A DNA stretch of 64,000 bases, taken from Psychrobacter lutiphocae DSM 21542 (lineage in GTDB: Bacteria > Pseudomonadota > Gammaproteobacteria > Pseudomonadales > Moraxellaceae). Shown here in pieces: positions 9,546 through 18,560 of this stretch. The notes below the pieces were generated by a model that did no database searches, was not told the origin of the DNA, and saw only the letters and a list, made by a program, of their open reading frames with translations. The stretch's first letter is position 1, and each line of letters begins with the position of its first letter. Made by a program: the position numbers and the translations under genes. The stretch spans positions 1 to 64,000 of the forward strand of contig NZ_KB907639.1 of NCBI RefSeq assembly GCF_000382145.1, given 5' to 3'.

Positions 9546-9675
9546 GGATCTACGCAAAAGTACAATTTCAAGGCTTTAAAAGCGACTGGTTATTATTTAT
9601 GGAGCGTCTGGCTCTACCTTCAGAGGATTCATAAATGATTACCAATTGCCATAATATCTACTCGTGCGTAAGTCC
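9546..9675. mobile_element. 130-bp miniature inverted-repeat element, copy 1
   Basis: The segment is nearly identical to 12775-12904, with about six differences over 130 bp. Ends are related inverted repeats: GGATCTACGCA on the left and TGCGTAAGTCC on the right. It has no coding capacity and is flanked by TTA on the left and TTT on the right. It lies between panB and panC. The rest of the 9308-9748 gap has no gene that I recognise. Confidence 0.8.
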
Positions 9676-9748
9676 TTTTAATAATAAAATGAGTTAATAA
9701 TAAAATGAGTTGTTAACAAAGTTTTAAACGAAGTTTTGGAAATCAAAT

Positions 9749-10603
9749 ATGACCGCGACATTTACTAGCATTTTAGACTTACGCAGTGCCTTAGAGCCGC
9801 ACAGAGCACAAAAAACTATTGCGTTAGTACCGACTATGGGGAACTTACACCAAGGGCATATATCTTTAGTCAAATTAGCCAAGCAGCAGGCTGATATAGT
9901 GGTAGTCAGTATTTTTGTAAATCCAACCCAGTTTGGTGTTGGCGAAGACTTAGATAGCTATCCACGTACTTTAGACGCTGATAGTAAGTTATTGGCAGTT
10001 GAAGGTGTCGATTATATCTTTGCGCCAACTGTGGAGGAGATGTACCCTGTGATGCCACCACCGACACAAGTTTTGGCAGGGGAGATCAGTCAGAAATTTT
10101 GTGGACAGTCACGCCCCACTCATTTTGATGGTGTAGGTATTGTGGTTACCAAGCTGTTTAATATTGTGCAGCCTGATGTGGCAGTATTTGGCAAAAAAGA
10201 CTATCAGCAATTGGTAATTATTAAGCAGATCGTACGTGATCTAAGTTATGATATTAAGCTTATTGGTGGCCCGATTATACGTGCCGAGGATGGTTTGGCA
10301 CTGTCATCACGCAATCAGTATTTAAGTGAAAATGAGCGCACTATTGCACCTTTATTAAATAAGCACATCAGACAGTTAGCGGCGTCACTGCGTGATGAAA
10401 AAATTAATAGCCAAACACAGCTTCAAGCGCTGATTGATAATATGAAAGAGGCTATCAATCAATCAGGATTTAGGGTAGATTATTTAGAAGTTGTTAATCA
10501 AGATCTAACTCAGATTAATGATTTTACAGATGATAAGGCATGGGTTATTTTGGTGGCTGCATGGCTAGGTAAAGCACGACTGTTAGATAATCAGGAGGTC
10601 TGA
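9749..10603 (+). CDS. panC: pantothenate synthetase (pantoate--beta-alanine ligase)
   Basis: PanC condenses pantoate and beta-alanine with ATP. The 284-aa protein carries the HIGH-type nucleotide motif PTMGNLHQGH at residues 28-37, VVSIFVNPTQFG, and the KMSKS-like region ALSSRNQYLS. FGKKDYQQL is also family-typical. It would act right after PanB, and panD (for beta-alanine) is at 38.1 kb. The start at 9749 has only a weak ribosome site. Confidence 0.96.
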   Translation: MTATFTSILDLRSALEPHRAQKTIALVPTMGNLHQGHISLVKLAKQQADIVVVSIFVNPTQFGVGEDLDSYPRTLDADSKLLAVEGVDYIFAPTVEEMYPVMPPPTQVLAGEISQKFCGQSRPTHFDGVGIVVTKLFNIVQPDVAVFGKKDYQQLVIIKQIVRDLSYDIKLIGGPIIRAEDGLALSSRNQYLSENERTIAPLLNKHIRQLAASLRDEKINSQTQLQALIDNMKEAINQSGFRVDYLEVVNQDLTQINDFTDDKAWVILVAAWLGKARLLDNQEV

Positions 10604-10612
10604 TAGTGCTGT

Positions 10613-10648
10613 ATTTTCCTAGGCTATATTATTTTCCTAGGCTATATA
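10613..10648. repeat. 18-bp tandem duplication between panC and rapZ
   Basis: Two adjacent copies of ATTTTCCTAGGCTATATT differ only at the last base. They lie in the intergenic region just upstream of rapZ, where a promoter may sit. Probably a replication-slippage duplication. Confidence 0.9.
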
Positions 10649-10711
10649 ATGCTTCTTAATAGAATAAAATAGATATCGGTAGGCTTGTGAATAACATAGG
10701 GAGATAGGTTT

Positions 10712-11671
10712 ATGTCAGCGGATAAGAGTGTCAGCCCAGATAGCGTACCAAGTAGCACAGCAAGTTCGGCTAGATTCAATACGCAGATAAGCATTTTAAT
10801 TGTATCTGGTCGTTCAGGCTCAGGCAAAACATCTGTCTTAAATATTTTAGAGGATTTTGGCTATTACGCGATTGATAATATGCCTTTATCGCTATTGCCT
10901 GATGCAGCAACCAAACTAATTGCAGATGGTGGTATTACTAAGCTAGCACTTGGGGTCGATATTCGTACCTTGCAGGCCGATTCATCAAATTTTATGAGTA
11001 TCAAAGATGACTTGATCGCCAATTATGGCAAAGATAGTGTGAAGGTGCTGTACACCACAGCACGCGAGGCAGTATTGGTAGCCCGTTATGCCGCCACCCG
11101 TCGCGTGCATCCCTTAATGGTAACCAAAGATCCACAAGTCAAGAACTTACCAAGTGCTATCAAAAATGAAAGTGATGCGCTACAACCGATTATGAGCAAT
11201 GCTGAGATTATAATTGATACCAGTCAGCTTAACATTCATCAGCTTAAAGATGAGGTGCGTGCGCATATAGGTATTGATAATCAAGTCACGGTTAATCTAT
11301 TGTCATTTGGCTTTAAATATGGAGTGCCGATTGATGCTGACTTTGTGTTTGATGTACGTATTTTACCCAATCCACATTGGGAGCCACGTCTAAGGGTGAT
11401 GACAGGTAAAGATGAGGCGGTTGCCACGTTTTTTGCTCAGTTTCCAGAAGTGGAAGAGATGAAGGATGATATTCACCGCTTTTTAAGCCGCTGGTTGCCT
11501 GAGTTTTTGCATAATAATCGCCATACGGTCACCATTGGTATTGGTTGCACTGGTGGTAAGCATCGTTCTGTCTTTATTACAGAAGGCTTATATGAGAGCT
11601 TAGCGGGCAGCTTGCCTTCTGATTTAAAAGTGTTGGTTAAGCATAGAGAAAAATCACAGTGGGCTCAATAA
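10712..11671 (+). CDS. rapZ: RNase adapter protein RapZ
   Basis: RapZ is a nucleotide- and RNA-binding protein that in E. coli delivers the sRNA GlmZ to RNase E and so controls glucosamine-6-phosphate synthase. The 319-aa protein has Walker A GRSGSGKT at residues 33-40 and the C-terminal signature GIGCTGGKHRSV. Also present are the DNMP-containing stretch YAIDNMPLSLLP and FGFKYGVP. The N-terminus has about 25 extra Ser-rich residues compared with E. coli. GGGAGA precedes the ATG. The regulatory target in this organism is not shown by the sequence. Confidence 0.93.
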   Translation: MSADKSVSPDSVPSSTASSARFNTQISILIVSGRSGSGKTSVLNILEDFGYYAIDNMPLSLLPDAATKLIADGGITKLALGVDIRTLQADSSNFMSIKDDLIANYGKDSVKVLYTTAREAVLVARYAATRRVHPLMVTKDPQVKNLPSAIKNESDALQPIMSNAEIIIDTSQLNIHQLKDEVRAHIGIDNQVTVNLLSFGFKYGVPIDADFVFDVRILPNPHWEPRLRVMTGKDEAVATFFAQFPEVEEMKDDIHRFLSRWLPEFLHNNRHTVTIGIGCTGGKHRSVFITEGLYESLAGSLPSDLKVLVKHREKSQWAQ

Positions 11672-11743
11672 TTATAAACACCATCGTCTATTGCTTATAT
11701 CAACAACTAACTGTAATTTAATTTTTAATAATTTGAGAGTGTT

Positions 11744-12253
11744 ATGATTGATTGGTCCGAACAGGATATGCGTGTATCGCGCACGGAGTTAAAAAAAGCC
11801 CATGAGCGTTTACAAAAGCTATCAATTCCTTTATCTGAGTTGTCAAAAAAGCAGTTAAAAAAATTGCCAGCAAGCGAGTTTTTTTTGGCAGAATTAATGG
11901 CATTAGCTGATATTACCAGTGCTGCTGCGCGCAACCGTCAAATTAAGCGTGTTGGTAAGCTTATCGCTGAAGAAGATAGGCATGCATTAGTGGATGCGCT
12001 GTTTCAGACCCGCTTTAGCAACGAACAAGCGGCCAAAGTTGAAGGTTGGTACACGCGCTTAAACATCCATGACGAAAGTACTTTAAAGCAATTTTGCAAA
12101 CAGTTTAAGGCCGCAGAGCGCAACAGTGTCTATCAGCTATTGCTATGGATTGAGTATGCAAAGCACATGGAAGACGGTGAGTTATTATTAGAGTCAGAAA
12201 CAGACCTGTTGAGCTATATCAAAGAGGTGGCTATATTAAGCCAGCTGTCTTGA
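11744..12253 (+). CDS. darP: ribosome-associated protein YjgA/DarP (DUF615)
   Basis: DarP binds late 50S assembly intermediates in E. coli. The 169-aa protein is all-helical in character. It has family-like segments SRTELKKAHERLQKLSIPLSELS, RNRQIKRVGKLIAEED and a C-terminal basic/helical region. Length matches the family (about 170-180 aa). It stands 72 bp after rapZ on the same strand. Confidence 0.88.
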   Translation: MIDWSEQDMRVSRTELKKAHERLQKLSIPLSELSKKQLKKLPASEFFLAELMALADITSAAARNRQIKRVGKLIAEEDRHALVDALFQTRFSNEQAAKVEGWYTRLNIHDESTLKQFCKQFKAAERNSVYQLLLWIEYAKHMEDGELLLESETDLLSYIKEVAILSQLS

Positions 12254-12318
12254 GTCACAGAAGAGCAGTATTCCTTGTCAAGTATATGCCTGAAGCCATC
12301 ACTACTTGTCATTTGTCA

Positions 12319-12630
12319 TCAAATATCAATCATAGCAATGACATCATAAGCGGGTGTTTCGTAAGGATGTGCCTGCTTTAGTGCTTCAATAACAGCTTGG
12401 ATATTATCTTTAGCGACTACCATTTCAACCCGCCACTCTGTTACCTGTTCAACGCTGTTGAGTTGACCGATATGTGGCTGACTACCTGCTAATGGCATAA
12501 ACTGTCCAGTGCCTTGAACCTGCCAACAGCAATTGGAATAATTGCCAATATGACCAGCACCAGCTGTAAATAAGGCAGATTTAACAGTCTCTAAATCCGT
12601 GTCTGGAATAAATACGGTGAGTTTGTACAT
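12319..12630 (-). CDS. YqfO/NIF3-like small domain protein
   Basis: The 103-aa protein starts with YKLTVFIPDTDLETVKSALF and contains GAGHIGNYSNCCWQ and a C-terminal AHPYETPAYDV. This resembles the PII-like domain inserted in NIF3/YqfO proteins, which also exists as a free-standing small protein in proteobacteria. Biochemical function is unknown. An AAAGGAAAT site precedes the ATG. Confidence 0.85.
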   Translation of the reverse strand: MYKLTVFIPDTDLETVKSALFTAGAGHIGNYSNCCWQVQGTGQFMPLAGSQPHIGQLNSVEQVTEWRVEMVVAKDNIQAVIEALKQAHPYETPAYDVIAMIDI

Positions 12631-12701
12631 AATATTTCCTTTTTGTCATAAGGGTAATCAGGTGAAGTAAGTAGAAGATGTTAGCCTTAGATCCTGAGTA
12701 T

Positions 12702-12740
12702 AAAAAAGCTGACTGTTAGTTAATGACAGTCAGCTTTTTG
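12702..12740 (-). terminator. terminator downstream of purC
   Basis: The inverted repeat AAAAGCTGACTGT / ACAGTCAGCTTTT is flanked by A and T runs, so it could work in both directions. It most likely ends the leftward purC transcript. The miniature element lies between this terminator and purC. Confidence 0.85.
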
Positions 12741-12774
12741 GAAACAAGGTCACAAGCTCTTGGTCTTATTCCTA

Positions 12775-12904
12775 GGACTTACGCAAAAATACGATTTCAA
12801 GGCTTTAAAAGCGACTGGTTATTATTTATGGAGCGTCTGGCTCTACCCTCAGAGGATTCATAAATGATTACCAGTTGCCATAATATCTACTCGTGCGTAA
12901 GTCC
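12775..12904. mobile_element. 130-bp miniature inverted-repeat element, copy 2 (overlaps purC 3' end)
   Basis: About 95% identical to 9546-9675. Terminal inverted repeats GGACTTACGCA and TGCGTAAGTCC are perfect. Flanking bases CTA and TAA suggest a short TA-type target duplication. The right end runs into the purC reading frame and supplies its last five codons and TAG stop. No transposase is encoded, so mobilisation would need a related IS elsewhere. Confidence 0.85.
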
Positions 12905-13624
12905 TAATTCCATTGGAACACCGATACGTTGTGCAACTTCTTCATACGATTCGATAACATCGCCTAAGCTTTGACGGAAACGATCTTTATCAAGTTTCTT
13001 CTTCGTTTCTTTGTCCCAAATACGACAACCATCTGGTGAAAACTCATCACCCAATACGATACGGCCGTGGAAGATACCAAATTCTAGTTTGAAATCAACC
13101 AGCATCAAGCCACCATCATCAAACAACTTGCTAAGTACGTCATTCACTTGAAAAGATAGCTTTTTCATTGTGGTCAACTGCTCAGGCGTTGCCCAGCCTA
13201 AAGATACGGATAAAGATTCGTTAACCATAGGGTCGCCTAGGGCATCATCTTTAAAAAACAACTCATAGGTTGGTGGCGTTAAAGGTTGACCTTCTTCAAG
13301 ACCTAAGCGGCGCACCAGACTGCCAGCGGCAAAGTTGCGTACTACGCACTCGACTGGGATCATATCTAAGCGTTTAACTAAAACTTCGTCATCAGAGAGC
13401 TGTTTTTCAAAGTGGGTTTCTATGCCGGCTTCATCAAGCTTTTGCATGATAAATGCGTTAAAACGGTTATTAACCTGTCCTTTGCGACCTAACTGCTCAA
13501 TACGTTCACCGTTAAAAGCAGAAGTGTCATCACGAAAGTGGAGGATTAAGTAGTCATTATTTTCTGTTTCATAGACAGATTTTGCTTTACCTTTGTAAAG
13601 AAGACTATGTTTTTGAAGTTGCAT
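12887..13624 (-). CDS. purC: phosphoribosylaminoimidazole-succinocarboxamide synthase (SAICAR synthetase)
   Basis: PurC joins aspartate to CAIR with ATP in purine synthesis. The 245-aa protein has [13 protein letters not shown] at the N-terminus, [26 protein letters not shown] and LVDFKLEFG, all PurC landmarks. AGGA lies just before the ATG. The C-terminus is odd: after IGVPMEL the residues GLTHE and the stop codon are encoded by the inverted repeat of a miniature element, so the protein has a short foreign tail. The catalytic core is intact, so it should work. Orientation and order dapA, bamC-like, purC match the dapA-bamC-purC synteny of E. coli. Confidence 0.95.
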   Translation of the reverse strand: MQLQKHSLLYKGKAKSVYETENNDYLILHFRDDTSAFNGERIEQLGRKGQVNNRFNAFIMQKLDEAGIETHFEKQLSDDEVLVKRLDMIPVECVVRNFAAGSLVRRLGLEEGQPLTPPTYELFFKDDALGDPMVNESLSVSLGWATPEQLTTMKKLSFQVNDVLSKLFDDGGLMLVDFKLEFGIFHGRIVLGDEFSPDGCRIWDKETKKKLDKDRFRQSLGDVIESYEEVAQRIGVPMELGLTHE

Positions 13625-13798
13625 GATTTAAGTCCTATGCAAAAAGCTATATGAGTTTAGATATCCATTTAGCTAAAAAGGGTGGTTTAAGTGTCAGTTG
13701 TAACAGGGTAAGCTGTTTGATTGTGATTTATGTCAATATTGATTGCACTAAGCAACTTACGGGACTTAGTGCAGTGTTAACAACTGCTACACATTTAT

Positions 13799-14164
13799 TT
13801 ATTGCTGTTGTTGTATTGGTACTTGACGATAAGGAGCAGGCAACTTATAACGTTTGCCAGACTCATTTTCAAGATCTAGCGTATTTACACCGACCGGTGG
13901 GGTAGGATATAGCGGAATAAAGGGCGCAGTCTCTTGGTCTTCAGGTAGTTGCAGTGGCTCTAGTTTTTCTGAATCTTGATATGCCAAACTACCGTTATTA
14001 AAGCTACTAAAAAAGCCTTGAGTGGCTTGGCATCCAGATAATAAGGTGATACTGCTGACACCGATGAGGGTGATTTGTATTGTAGTACGTAATAGCGATC
14101 TACCTGCCTTAGGCACAGAGTGTAGGATCGGTTGTGAGCATTTTGATAGTTGAAACGGGTGCAT
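13799..14164 (-). CDS. small lipoprotein, candidate truncated BamC/NlpB
   Basis: The 121-aa protein has a long basic N-region, a hydrophobic stretch and lipobox LLSGC, so it is a predicted lipoprotein. After the Cys there is SLAYQDSEKLEPLQLPED, then a Pro-rich part ending in GKRYKLPAPYRQVP and a Gln tail. BamC of the outer-membrane BAM complex has a similar unstructured N-terminal part after its Cys, and bamC lies between dapA and purC in E. coli, as this gene does. The two helix-grip domains of BamC are absent. Assignment rests on position and weak resemblance. AAAGGAT precedes the ATG. Confidence 0.6.
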   Translation of the reverse strand: MHPFQLSKCSQPILHSVPKAGRSLLRTTIQITLIGVSSITLLSGCQATQGFFSSFNNGSLAYQDSEKLEPLQLPEDQETAPFIPLYPTPPVGVNTLDLENESGKRYKLPAPYRQVPIQQQQ

Positions 14165-14358
14165 GGATTATCCTTTGTCGTTGCAAATACAGTAGGTTAG
14201 ATGTTGTCTACTACGTACTTTTAGTCAATTCACTTTAAACCTGTTACAGTGTTGCCTGCTCTAGAGGTAGCTACTTTGATGAACTAGCGACTACCTGATG
14301 CTGGTTGTATTGCAACAAAATTAAGTTGCACTGACTGAAGATATGGCGCTAAGCAAAA

Positions 14359-14394
14359 TATCGAACTAAGTTAAAATATCGAACTAAGTTAAAA
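14359..14394. repeat. 18-bp tandem duplication upstream of the BamC-like gene
   Basis: TATCGAACTAAGTTAAAA occurs twice in a row, followed by a partial third start TATCGC. It lies in the 342-bp gap between the BamC-like gene and dapA, in which I see nothing else. Confidence 0.9.
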
Positions 14395-14506
14395 TATCGC
14401 ACCAGAGTAAGATATAGCATTAGGGTAGTAACTAGCTTAAAACGAGTGAGTCACTATCATAACCTGTGCTGATAACAGCAACTTTCAGTCAAAAAGAGTA
14501 AAGAGT

Positions 14507-15415
14507 TTAGTCAATTAAGCCAGCAGTACGTAAGCCTGCATCAACTTGGTCGTGGTATTTTTTGTCTAGCCAAACCAGAGGTAGGCGAATGCCTTTATCA
14601 ATTTTACCCATTCTATGAAGGGCATATTTTACTGGAATAGGACTAGATTCAACAAACATCAAGGTATGCAAAGGAGCGATGTCGTTGTGTATTGCGTTAG
14701 CGGTATCGAAGTCGCCCTTCAAGGCGAAGTTGAAAATATCACTCATGGCTTTTGGAATAATATTGGCAGTGACTGAGATATTACCTTTGGCACCGTGGTG
14801 CATCAGCTCAAGTGCAGTGGCGTCATCACCAGATAATACCACAATGCGATCACCAAGCGCTTCAATAAGCTGTTTGCCACGTTCAATAGAGCCAGTCGCA
14901 TCTTTGATGGCTACAATATTATCAATATCAGCTAGGCGTTCTACGGTTGCTTGAGCAATATCTACCACAGTACGGCCTGGTACATTATAAAGCATTTGTG
15001 GCATATCGACAGCTTCAGCAACAGCTTTGTAATGTTGATATAGACCTTCTTGTGTTGGTTTGTTGTAGTAAGGGGCAACCAATAGCGCACAGTCTGCACC
15101 AGCCGCTTTGGCTTCTGTGGTTAGGTGAATAGCCTCTTGAGTATTATTGGCGCCTGTGCCTGCGATGACTGGAATACGGCCATTAACCTGCTTTACAAAG
15201 TAGTGGATAACATCGCTGTGCTCTTGCATAGACAAGGTTGCAGATTCACCTGTGGTACCTACTGCGACAAGGCAGTCGGTACCTTGGTCGATATGCCAGT
15301 CAATCAGTTCAGCTAGGCGTGGATAGTCCACATCACCATTAGCTTGCATGGGAGTGACTAAGGCAACCATCGAGCCTTGTAGTTGGGTTTTAAAATCAGA
15401 ATAGGGGTTACTCAT
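14507..15415 (-). CDS. dapA: 4-hydroxy-tetrahydrodipicolinate synthase
   Basis: DapA condenses pyruvate with aspartate semialdehyde, the entry to lysine and diaminopimelate synthesis. The 302-aa protein has GSMVALVTPM, the substrate loop GTTGESATLS, PVIAGTGANNTQEAI, YYNKPTQEGLYQHY, LYNVPGRTVVD with the catalytic Tyr, and IVAIKDATGS with the Schiff-base Lys. An AAGGCGAT site precedes the ATG. It is the first gene of the leftward dapA, bamC-like, purC group. The 356 bp upstream contain only the tex terminator. Confidence 0.97.
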   Translation of the reverse strand: MSNPYSDFKTQLQGSMVALVTPMQANGDVDYPRLAELIDWHIDQGTDCLVAVGTTGESATLSMQEHSDVIHYFVKQVNGRIPVIAGTGANNTQEAIHLTTEAKAAGADCALLVAPYYNKPTQEGLYQHYKAVAEAVDMPQMLYNVPGRTVVDIAQATVERLADIDNIVAIKDATGSIERGKQLIEALGDRIVVLSGDDATALELMHHGAKGNISVTANIIPKAMSDIFNFALKGDFDTANAIHNDIAPLHTLMFVESSPIPVKYALHRMGKIDKGIRLPLVWLDKKYHDQVDAGLRTAGLID

Positions 15416-15710
15416 AATATCGCCTTGTTATCTTAACCTGTTATATGAATGAGATGGTATGAATTTAATATTAGTATAATAGAGGTGAGTTTCGTTTGTT
15501 GTAAAAGAATTGGTTTATTGGTTGTAATGCATGATTATACCAATCAGAGCTAGATGCAATTAGTGTAGCACATTCTCACTTGCTCAAGCATCAAGCTATG
15601 TCACGTTTTAAAATAAAACAACAATACAATATGGTTATATTTAGCAAGTGACAACTGTTATGGTTGTTTTGTTTAGGGCTGAAATATGAAATAGCCAGAT
15701 CTATTAAAAA

Positions 15711-15734
15711 AAAGAGCGCCCTAGGGCGCTCTCT
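15711..15734 (-). terminator. terminator of tex
   Basis: The perfect palindrome AGAGCGCCCTAGGGCGCTCT, read leftwards, is followed by a T run (A8 on the + strand). It lies about 40 bp after the tex stop. Confidence 0.88.
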
Positions 15735-15771
15735 TATGTTCTTTTAATATTAAAGAGATATGCTAAAGATA

Positions 15772-18273
15772 CTACTTTAGACCTGCTTGCTTTAATAAAG
15801 CGCCTAATGTGCCAATTTTGTTGTTATCTACTTTTGGCTTGTTGGACTTTGATTTGCCTGTTTTTTTAGTGTTATCACTGCGCGTACTTGTTTTAGTTGC
15901 GCCACTAGACTTAGTACGATTGGATTTACGTTGTGGTGGCTTATTTGCCACTGCCTTATTAGCTGGCATAGATGCAGGCGGACGTTTGCTACTTACAGCT
16001 TGATTAGACTTCATACTAAAACCAATACGACCACGTTTTTCATCAATAGAGATAACGCGAACACTGACGATATCACCTGGTTTTACCAGATTCATTGGGT
16101 CGGCAACAAAGCTATTGGCCAACTCAGAGATGTGTACCAAGCCATCTTGGTGAACGCCAACATCTACAAAACAGCCAAAACCGGTGACATTGGTCACCAC
16201 ACCTTCAAGTTGCATACCTACTTCAAGGTCACTGACACTATTGACGTCTTCTCTAAATTGAGCGGTTTTAAATTCAGGACGTGGGTCATGAGCTGGCTTA
16301 GCAAGCTCTTGTTTAATGGCAGCGATGCTAATATTGTCATCATTGGCCGCTGTAATACCTTCAGTAGTTAAGGTATTGATAACACTATCATTGCCTAAAA
16401 CTTCTGTAATCTTTTTGCCAGACTTTTCTAGCATCTCTTTGACTAAGGCATAGCTTTCAGGGTGTACGCCTGTGGCATCTAGAGGCTCTTCACCATCACG
16501 GATACGCAAGAAGCCAGCAGCCTGCTCAAAAGTTTTTACACCAAGTCTTGGTACATTTTTTAATTCTTCACGATTAGTAAAAGCACCGTGTTCTTTGCGG
16601 TAGTTGACAATTTGCTGTGCTACGTTGCGATTAAGGCCAGCGATGTGCGCCAAGATTGCGGGACTTGCAGTGTTTACATCAACACCAACTGCGTTTACAC
16701 AGTCTTGAGTGACTTTGTCTAGGCTATCGGACAGTTGAGTTTGGTTCACATCGTGTTGATACTGCCCAACGCCAATCGCTTTGGGCTCAACTTTCACCAG
16801 TTCAGAAAGGGGATCTTGCAGGCGACGAGCGATAGACACAGCGCCACGAATGGACACATCTAAATCACCAAGTTCATCGCTGGCAAGTTCACTGGCAGAG
16901 TAAACTGATGCACCAGACTCATTGACCACTACCGCTTTAGCGCTGATGTCTTTATCAGCATCAAACAGCTCTTTAATCATGGCGTCTGTTTCACGACTGG
17001 CTGTCCCATTGCCAATGGCAACAAGATCAACTTGATAGGTTTTTAGTAGCTCGCCAATAGTAGCTTTTGCTTCGTCCATTTTGTTGTCTGGAGCAAAAGG
17101 GTAAACTGTGGCAGTGGCTGGTTGACCATCAGCATCATGGATAACTTGACCTTGAGCATCGATAACCGCCATTTTCACACCATGACGAATGCCTGGATCG
17201 ACACCAAGGATAACTTTGCGACCAGCAGGCGCAGCCATTAATAAGTGCTGCAAGTTATTTGCAAAGACTTCAATTGCATCAGCTTCAGCAGCTAGGCGCT
17301 TTTCGGTTAATAAACGATGTTCTAAATGTGGGCGCCATTTGTCTTTCCATAAGCTATTGGCAGCTGCTACCAAAAACTCACGGCGGGCTATTGGTTGTTT
17401 GGCATCTAACTCTAGGTTGCTGATAATCTTTTCGATAAAAGGGGCATCTTCACCGTCAACTTTAAGTGTTAGGACGTTTTCTTGACGACCACGCAGCATA
17501 GCTAGTAGGCGATGGTTAGGTAGGCGAGCTAAGCTTTCGCTGTGTTCAAAGTAATCGGCAAATTTTTCACCTACTTCACGCTTTTCCTCATTGGTTAAGC
17601 TTGAATTGATGGTGGCAGTTTTAACAAAACCATTGCGCAACTCATCTAATAGCTCTAATTGCTGTGTCCAATCATCAATAATAATCGCCTCTATACCAGC
17701 AAGTTGTTTGTCGCTGTCAGCAAAGTCCACTTCAATTTCGGCACCCGTATCATCTGTAACTTCTTTGGGCAGACGGTAGTTTTGTAGTGCGTCAAGTGGG
17801 GCAATATCTTGGGTTAAAATTTGTTCAGCAATTTTATCGAGACCAGCAGCGCGTGCTTTGGCAGCCAAAGAACGGCGACGCGGACGGTAGGGGAGATAAA
17901 TATCTTCTAGCTCAAGCTTAGAGCTGGCTTGCTCAATACGCGCTTGCAAGGCTTCAGTTAAATTGCCTTGATTGGCCAATAATTCCAAGATTTTTGCGCG
18001 ACGTGATGCCATATCACGCTCATAACTTAATCCTTTTTCCAAAGCACGTAGCTGACTGTCATCTAAGCCTTGCGTTTTTTCTTTACGATAACGGGCAATA
18101 AAGGGTATGGTTGCACCTTCATCATAAAGTTTAACAAACGCATTGACTTGCGCAGGCTTAATGCCCAGTTGCTTTGCAAGCTTGTTATGGATGTTAGCAG
18201 TGACTTCAGCCGGCAACGTATTTGCGCTCTGGCTGGCGAGTGTATTTGTCGTGTTGGTATCGGTTTGGGTCAT
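15772..18273 (-). CDS. tex: Tex-family RNA-binding transcription accessory protein
   Basis: Tex is a multidomain nucleic-acid-binding protein linked to transcription and stress tolerance. The 833-aa order is: N-terminal helical part with IPFIARYRKEKTQGLDD, YqgF/RuvC-like domain around GVDPGIRHGVKMAV, helix-hairpin-helix region with VNTASPAILAHIAGLN and RLGVKTFEQAAGFLRI, then an S1 domain (LEGVVTNVTGFGCFVDVG ... GLVHISELA). A Lys/Ser-rich tail of about 90 residues follows the S1 domain and ends in NKIGTLGALLKQAGLK. It is slightly longer than E. coli YhgF (773 aa), mainly because of this tail. Confidence 0.95.
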   Translation of the reverse strand: MTQTDTNTTNTLASQSANTLPAEVTANIHNKLAKQLGIKPAQVNAFVKLYDEGATIPFIARYRKEKTQGLDDSQLRALEKGLSYERDMASRRAKILELLANQGNLTEALQARIEQASSKLELEDIYLPYRPRRRSLAAKARAAGLDKIAEQILTQDIAPLDALQNYRLPKEVTDDTGAEIEVDFADSDKQLAGIEAIIIDDWTQQLELLDELRNGFVKTATINSSLTNEEKREVGEKFADYFEHSESLARLPNHRLLAMLRGRQENVLTLKVDGEDAPFIEKIISNLELDAKQPIARREFLVAAANSLWKDKWRPHLEHRLLTEKRLAAEADAIEVFANNLQHLLMAAPAGRKVILGVDPGIRHGVKMAVIDAQGQVIHDADGQPATATVYPFAPDNKMDEAKATIGELLKTYQVDLVAIGNGTASRETDAMIKELFDADKDISAKAVVVNESGASVYSASELASDELGDLDVSIRGAVSIARRLQDPLSELVKVEPKAIGVGQYQHDVNQTQLSDSLDKVTQDCVNAVGVDVNTASPAILAHIAGLNRNVAQQIVNYRKEHGAFTNREELKNVPRLGVKTFEQAAGFLRIRDGEEPLDATGVHPESYALVKEMLEKSGKKITEVLGNDSVINTLTTEGITAANDDNISIAAIKQELAKPAHDPRPEFKTAQFREDVNSVSDLEVGMQLEGVVTNVTGFGCFVDVGVHQDGLVHISELANSFVADPMNLVKPGDIVSVRVISIDEKRGRIGFSMKSNQAVSSKRPPASMPANKAVANKPPQRKSNRTKSSGATKTSTRSDNTKKTGKSKSNKPKVDNNKIGTLGALLKQAGLK

Positions 18274-18560
18274 ATCCGTATCGAGTTATAAGTAAGTGTG
18301 GTTTACATTATAGCAAAAGCTGACACAATAAGAATGTTTTTGCTTATTTATGTTTGTTTCTGTGTAAGTTAGATGTTTTTTTAACAAATGCATACAGCAT
18401 TACTATCTAACAGGTGTGTAATTTGTTGCATAATCTTATACACTAATGAGTAAGTGCAAGATACTTATTGCTATTGCAAACTCTAAGTTTTATTGCAACC
18501 TATAAGATAGTACTAAAATTCAAACTAAAATCCTAAAAGAAAAACAAATAAAAGGAAATT

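Noticed and set aside
13651-13905. 84-codon plus-strand frame between purC and the BamC-like gene
   Set aside because: Partly antisense to the BamC-like lipoprotein gene, no ribosome site and no recognisable domain.
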